9,573 nt of DNA from Rhodocyclaceae bacterium (GTDB lineage: Bacteria > Pseudomonadota > Gammaproteobacteria > Burkholderiales > Rhodocyclaceae): NCBI GenBank assembly GCA_030682595.1, contig JAUXNZ010000249.1:1-9573 (forward strand), read 5' to 3'. Positions within the stretch are counted from its first letter, which is position 1, and the number at the start of each line of letters is the position of its first letter. The translations under genes and the position numbers were made by a program. A model generated the notes under the pieces. That model worked only from the letters and a program-made list of their open reading frames with translations, was not told the origin of the DNA and ran no database searches. Positions 5,615 to 9,573 of this stretch are shown one piece after another.

Positions 5615-6463
5615 ATGACCCTCCTGCACTGCGGCTCTTTCCGCCTTTCCCTGAATCGCCCGCTCATCATGGGCATCGTCAACCTGACGTCCGATTCGTT
5701 TTCGGGCGACGGGGTGGGTGGCGGTGCCGCCGCGGCCATCGCGCATGCGGCGGCGCAGCGCGATGCGGGGGCCGACCTGCTCGATCTGGGTGCGGAATCC
5801 TCGCGTCCCGGCGCGGCGCCCGTGCCGGCCGATGTCGAGATTGCCCGCCTGCTGCCCGTCCTGCATGTGGTGCGCGACTGGGGTCTGCCGATCTCGGTCG
5901 ATACCGCCAAGCCGCAAGTGATGCGCGCGGCGATCGACGCCGGCGCCGCCATGATCAATGATATTCTGGCCTTGCAGGCGCCTGGCGCGCTGGATGTCGT
6001 CGCCGCCAGCGATGCGGCCGTCTGCCTGATGCACATGCAGGGCGAGCCGCGCACCATGCAGGCGCACCCGCACTACACAAATGTGACGCAAGAGGTCCGC
6101 GATTTCCTTGCCGCGCGCGTGGCGGCCTGCGCCGCAGTCGGCATTGCCCGCGAACGGCTGTTGATCGATCCCGGTTTTGGTTTCGGCAAGACGGTGGAGC
6201 ACAATTACACGCTGCTACGCGAGTTGCAGCGTCTGGGGGAAGTGGGCGTGCCGGTTCTGGCCGGTCTGTCGCGCAAGTCGATGCTCGGTGCGGTTACCGG
6301 CCAGCCGAATGGTGTGGCGCGGGTCTATGCCAGTGTGGCGGCAGCGGTTTTGGCGGTGAGTCGGGGAGCGAAAATCGTGCGCGTGCATGATGTCGCGGCG
6401 ACCCGGGATGCGCTGGCCGTATTTGCAGCCATGAATGTGGCGGCAACAGAAAAGGGAGCATAA
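5615..6463 (+). CDS. folP: dihydropteroate synthase
   Basis: This enzyme joins p-aminobenzoate to 6-hydroxymethyl-dihydropterin pyrophosphate in folate synthesis in the cytoplasm and is the sulfonamide target. The protein has 282 residues, the normal length. Motifs in order: IMGIVNLTSDSFSGDG (18-33), LDLGAESSRPGA (56-67), ISVDT with D96, INDI with N115, CLMHMQGEPRTMQ (137-149), LLIDPGFGFGKT with D185, AGLSRKSMLG with K221, and VRVHDV with R256 and H258. The ATG at 5615 gives the family's usual N-terminus. The frame is open upstream to 5405, but that part runs through the antitoxin gene and a palindromic repeat. No Shine-Dalgarno sequence precedes the ATG, which is odd for a housekeeping gene. 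The first loop reads TSDSFSGDG instead of the common TPDSFSDGG. glmM follows after one base. Confidence 0.95.
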   Translation: MTLLHCGSFRLSLNRPLIMGIVNLTSDSFSGDGVGGGAAAAIAHAAAQRDAGADLLDLGAESSRPGAAPVPADVEIARLLPVLHVVRDWGLPISVDTAKPQVMRAAIDAGAAMINDILALQAPGALDVVAASDAAVCLMHMQGEPRTMQAHPHYTNVTQEVRDFLAARVAACAAVGIARERLLIDPGFGFGKTVEHNYTLLRELQRLGEVGVPVLAGLSRKSMLGAVTGQPNGVARVYASVAAAVLAVSRGAKIVRVHDVAATRDALAVFAAMNVAATEKGA

Positions 6464-6464
6464 G

Positions 6465-7835
<1,371 letters not shown>

Positions 7836-7915
7836 AACAACGCCGCTCACGGGTTAACGTGAAATACGCAATTTGACGCCAGGTAATCCCACGAGCGCAA
7901 CGAACAAACTTTGAT

Positions 7916-7961
7916 CCCCGCCCCGGGGCGGGGGCTGGGGGTGGGGGGGCATGGGAAGGGG
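7916..7961 (+). repeat. GC palindrome and G-run tract, possible G-quadruplex
   Basis: CCCCGCCCCGGGGCGGGG (7916-7933) is a perfect 18-base palindrome. It runs into a tract with G-runs at 7925-7928, 7930-7934, 7937-7941, 7943-7949, 7953-7955 and 7958-7961, separated by one to three bases. Four or more runs of at least three G with short loops meet the usual quadruplex pattern on the plus strand. It lies 80 bases after the glmM stop. Confidence 0.7.
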
Positions 7962-8009
7962 CTGACTTTCATGATGCGGGGTGATGTCTCACGCATCATG
8001 AAAGTTAGC
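7961..8009. repeat. 18-bp inverted repeat (hairpin)
   Basis: GCTGACTTTCATGATGCG (7961-7978) and CGCATCATGAAAGTTAGC (7992-8009) are complementary in 17 of 18 positions, with a G-T pair at the remaining one and a 13-base loop. The TAACTTTCATG part also occurs at 5457-5467 after the antitoxin gene. No T-run follows, so it is not a standard terminator for glmM, but it could protect the mRNA 3' end or mark a small mobile repeat. Confidence 0.8.
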
Positions 8010-8010
8010 G

Positions 8011-8034
8011 CCGTCCTGCCAGCGCCGACTTTTA
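8011..8034 (-). repeat. inverted copy of the dispersed 24-bp repeat
   Basis: The reverse complement of 8011-8034 matches 4705-4728 in 23 of 24 bases (difference: GGCAGG here, GGCGGG there). Both copies lie in intergenic DNA, and together they bracket the toxin-antitoxin, folP and glmM genes in inverted orientation. Confidence 0.8.
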
Positions 8035-8037
8035 TCC

Positions 8038-8081
8038 AAAAAAAAAGAGAGCCGAAACGGCATGGCCGCTGGGCTCTCTTT
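8038..8081 (-). terminator. intrinsic terminator of the minus-strand operon
   Basis: AAAGAGAGCC (8044-8053) pairs perfectly with GGCTCTCTTT (8072-8081). CGGC/GCCG inside can extend the fold. Read on the minus strand, the stem is followed by nine T residues (complement of the A-run 8038-8046), a textbook Rho-independent terminator about 50 bases after the stop of the small secreted protein gene. In the plus direction only three T follow, so it would stop transcripts from glmM less well. Confidence 0.9.
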
Positions 8082-8086
8082 CCCGA

Positions 8087-8106
8087 CCGGAGCTTGCGGG
8101 CTCCGG
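8087..8106. repeat. short perfect hairpin between gene end and terminator
   Basis: CCGGAGC (8087-8093) and GCTCCGG (8100-8106) form a 7-bp stem with a TTGCGG loop. A second small stem, GCTGATT/AATCAGC (8119-8125/8131-8137), covers the stop codon of the minus-strand gene. With the terminator this makes three stems in a row at the 3' end of the minus-strand transcript. Confidence 0.55.
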
Positions 8107-8132
8107 CCTGTGTGATGCGCTGATTGGCTAAA

Positions 8133-8456
8133 TCAGCAACCGGCGGCCTTCTTGAAGGACTTGCTGGTGTTCTTGCCGTCCTTCATGTAACGGGCGCGGA
8201 TCTCGTCGCCATTGACGATCTGCTTGGCCTTGAGTTTGTCAATGGTCAGGTCGTCGGTGATGAGGATGGTGACGGCTTCCTTGGTCTTGCCATCGGTGAC
8301 GACGGCGGTGGCCGACTTGCCATCGGGGGCAATGGTGATGGCGCTCGCCGGGCCGAGCAGGCGGGCTTCGCCCTGCGCCGCGGCGTTGCCGGCGAAGGCC
8401 AGGGTGGAGACAGCCAGAACGGCCGAGAAGAGGATTGCGGACAGTTTGCTTTTCAT
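8133..8456 (-). CDS. small secreted protein, possibly ExtJ-like
   Basis: The product has 107 residues with a signal peptide (MKSKLSAILFSAVLAVSTLA...), cleaved after AFA or after AAA before QGEARLL, so it is periplasmic or secreted. The mature part, about 80 residues, is rich in Lys, Asp, Thr and Val, with strands such as SATAVVTDGKTKEAVTILIT and the ending SKSFKKAAGC. AAGGAG at 8463-8468, six bases before the ATG, supports the start. The pattern 'pdGKSA..V.DgKTkE.V.I.ItdDLTiDKLK' and the KAAGC end recall, from memory, proteins annotated as selenite/tellurite reduction operon protein ExtJ. The porin gene directly upstream is consistent with ExtI. There is no heme motif and only the terminal Cys. 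Function is unknown; the Ext link is inference. A strong terminator follows. Confidence 0.8.
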   Translation of the reverse strand: MKSKLSAILFSAVLAVSTLAFAGNAAAQGEARLLGPASAITIAPDGKSATAVVTDGKTKEAVTILITDDLTIDKLKAKQIVNGDEIRARYMKDGKNTSKSFKKAAGC

Positions 8457-8489
8457 GTGTAACTCCTTAAGTGGTTGGTTCGAGAATTG

Positions 8490-8526
8490 CCGGCGAGCAG
8501 TATAACTTCTGCACGCCGGGTCAAAG
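8490..8526 (-). promoter_or_regulatory. possible promoter of the small protein gene, inside a dyad
   Basis: On the minus strand TATACT (complement of 8499-8504) is a good -10 box. TTGACC (complement of 8519-8524) lies 14 bases upstream, which is short; CTTTGA (8521-8526) would give 16. Bases 8490-8519 form a dyad: CCGGCG-A-GCAG, an eight-base centre, then CTGC-A-CGCCGG, with one mismatch per arm. The dyad runs from the -10 to the edge of the -35, so it could be an operator. In RNA it would be a 10-bp hairpin after the porin gene, lacking a U-run. Confidence 0.4.
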
Positions 8527-8533
8527 ACTATGA

Positions 8534-9573
8534 TCAGAACTTGACCTCAAAAGTTGCATAAATATCGGTAGCATTCTTCAGCGGCGTCGTGGTCATCATC
8601 TGACCATTAACGCTCGAGATGGCTACAGGTGCACCGACCCAGTTGTTGCTGCCGGTGTATTTGAAGTTGTAATACTTCGCGCCAAGGCGGAAGAAGGCGC
8701 GGGAGGCGTTGGAGGAAATCGCCATGCGATCCAGTTCCTGGATGACGTAAGCCTCATACACATCGCCGCGCGTGCCATACTTCGACGTCCAGACATCGTC
8801 GGCCGCCGGGGCGAAGGTGATCCAGTTCTTCGAACCCTTGTTGTACTCGAAGCCCAGTTTGGTCTTCGACGGCAGGTCATAGCGCATGCCGAGGGCGATG
8901 GCTGTGCCGGTCTTTTTGTTCGCTGCCTCGGGACCAGTTGACAAACTTCCCGTCAGTAATCCTAAAGGCATACGCCCACCCATCGCGAAGTTGTTATTTG
9001 GGTTGGTGCGGCTCAGGCCCCAGTCGGCGAAGACATGCAGGTCGCCGGAACCGACACCTTTGAAGGTGCTCATTGCGCCGATGCCGAACCAGTCGATGTC
9101 GCCGAGATTGGTCGTCGGTGCGGTGTTGCCGAAGGCGGTGTTATTCATTACCGGATTGTCAAAAATCTTCATGCCGCGGTTCCACTGCATCCAGACGCGC
9201 AGCGGGTCGGTGTCGATCGGCACGATGGCGATGCCAAGCATGGTGGTGTCCTTGATCGAGTTGCCCAACTGGCTGAAACCACTCTCGAAGCCGACGCCGT
9301 AGCAGATCTTGGCGTAAGCGCCGGGCAGGGCGTCGATTTCCGGTGCATAGCCGAGCGTCATACCGTCGAAGGCATAATCGACCAGCAGGCCGGGCGTGCC
9401 GCCATTGCCGGGGCGCGGGTTGTTGGTGCGCAGGTTGTTCGGGGCCCCGCCGGTGGAGGGACGACGACCGACCGAGAACCACATGTCCATGTCGGCGATG
9501 TTGCTCCAGGTGGCGTAGACGCGGTCGACGTTCAGTCGGCTGTCGGAAGGCACATGGCTGACCGTGCCATCGA
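8534..9573 (-). CDS. outer-membrane porin, DUF3373/ExtI-like (5' end missing)
   Basis: The frame enters at the right edge with no start required (DGTVSHVPSDSRLNVDRVYA...) and ends with TGA at 8534-8536, giving 345 residues of the C-terminal part. It has the alternating strand and turn pattern of a large porin and ends IYATFEVKF with a C-terminal Phe, the outer-membrane barrel signal. DRVYATWSNI followed by WFSVGRRPSTGG and PGLLVDYAFDGMTLGYAPEI matches my memory of DUF3373 proteins from metal-respiring bacteria such as Geobacter, some annotated as ExtI, the porin of an electron-conduit or selenite/tellurite reduction cluster. The small protein gene lies 77 bases downstream on the same strand. 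The family call is from memory and the electron-transfer role is inferred. A GTG at 9553 is open but internal to the frame and not the true start. Confidence 0.8.
   Translation of the reverse strand, partial: DGTVSHVPSDSRLNVDRVYATWSNIADMDMWFSVGRRPSTGGAPNNLRTNNPRPGNGGTPGLLVDYAFDGMTLGYAPEIDALPGAYAKICYGVGFESGFSQLGNSIKDTTMLGIAIVPIDTDPLRVWMQWNRGMKIFDNPVMNNTAFGNTAPTTNLGDIDWFGIGAMSTFKGVGSGDLHVFADWGLSRTNPNNNFAMGGRMPLGLLTGSLSTGPEAANKKTGTAIALGMRYDLPSKTKLGFEYNKGSKNWITFAPAADDVWTSKYGTRGDVYEAYVIQELDRMAISSNASRAFFRLGAKYYNFKYTGSNNWVGAPVAISSVNGQMMTTTPLKNATDIYATFEVKF

Noticed and set aside
7911..8123. 70-codon plus-strand frame in the convergent intergenic region
   Set aside because: It runs through a G-run tract, an inverted repeat, the dispersed repeat and the minus-strand terminator, so it is not a gene.
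8124..8462. 112-codon plus-strand frame opposite the small secreted protein
   Set aside because: The minus strand has a signal peptide, a good ribosome binding site and a terminator; the plus frame has none.

Overview
The window looks like chromosomal DNA of a GC-rich Gram-negative bacterium. A betaproteobacterium of the Rhodocyclales or a close relative is most likely. This rests on the folP-glmM pair, several outer-membrane beta-barrel proteins ending in Phe, the GC-rich third codon positions and the style of the proteins. It is an inference from content, not from a taxonomic marker.

Layout. (1) 1-508, minus strand: the N-terminal part of a TauE/SafE-family membrane permease that runs off the left edge. 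(2) 509-735: a divergent regulatory region with three TGTAAC/TGTTAC boxes and a very short possible leader ORF built on a 15-bp tandem repeat. (3) 736-4654, plus strand: a tightly coupled four-gene operon encoding an ABC ATPase of the LolD/MacB type, an FtsX-type permease, a periplasmic LolA-like protein and an outer-membrane beta-barrel. Together these could span the whole envelope as a lipid or lipoprotein export route. (4) 4655-4782: intergenic DNA with copies of a dispersed repeat and a promoter. (5) 4783-5459: a PIN-domain toxin followed by a ribbon-helix-helix antitoxin. (6) 5505-5597: a nested palindromic repeat element. (7) 5615-7835: folP (dihydropteroate synthase) and glmM (phosphoglucosamine mutase). 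(8) 7836-8132: a repeat-dense convergent intergenic region with a G-run tract, a long inverted repeat, another copy of the dispersed repeat and a strong minus-strand terminator. (9) 8133-9573, minus strand: a small secreted protein and, upstream of it, the C-terminal part of a DUF3373-like outer-membrane porin that runs off the right edge. This pair resembles ExtI/ExtJ of selenite/tellurite-reduction or extracellular-electron-transfer clusters.

How the parts may work together. In the 736-4654 operon the ATPase and permease would power extraction of a lipid or lipoprotein from the inner membrane. The LolA-like protein would carry it across the periplasm, and the barrel would receive or pass it at the outer membrane. 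The substrate is unknown. folP and glmM are housekeeping genes (folate, and UDP-GlcNAc for the envelope). They are usually preceded by ftsH in proteobacteria, but here the toxin-antitoxin pair and repeats sit there instead. The right-hand minus-strand pair is probably the end of a separate operon.
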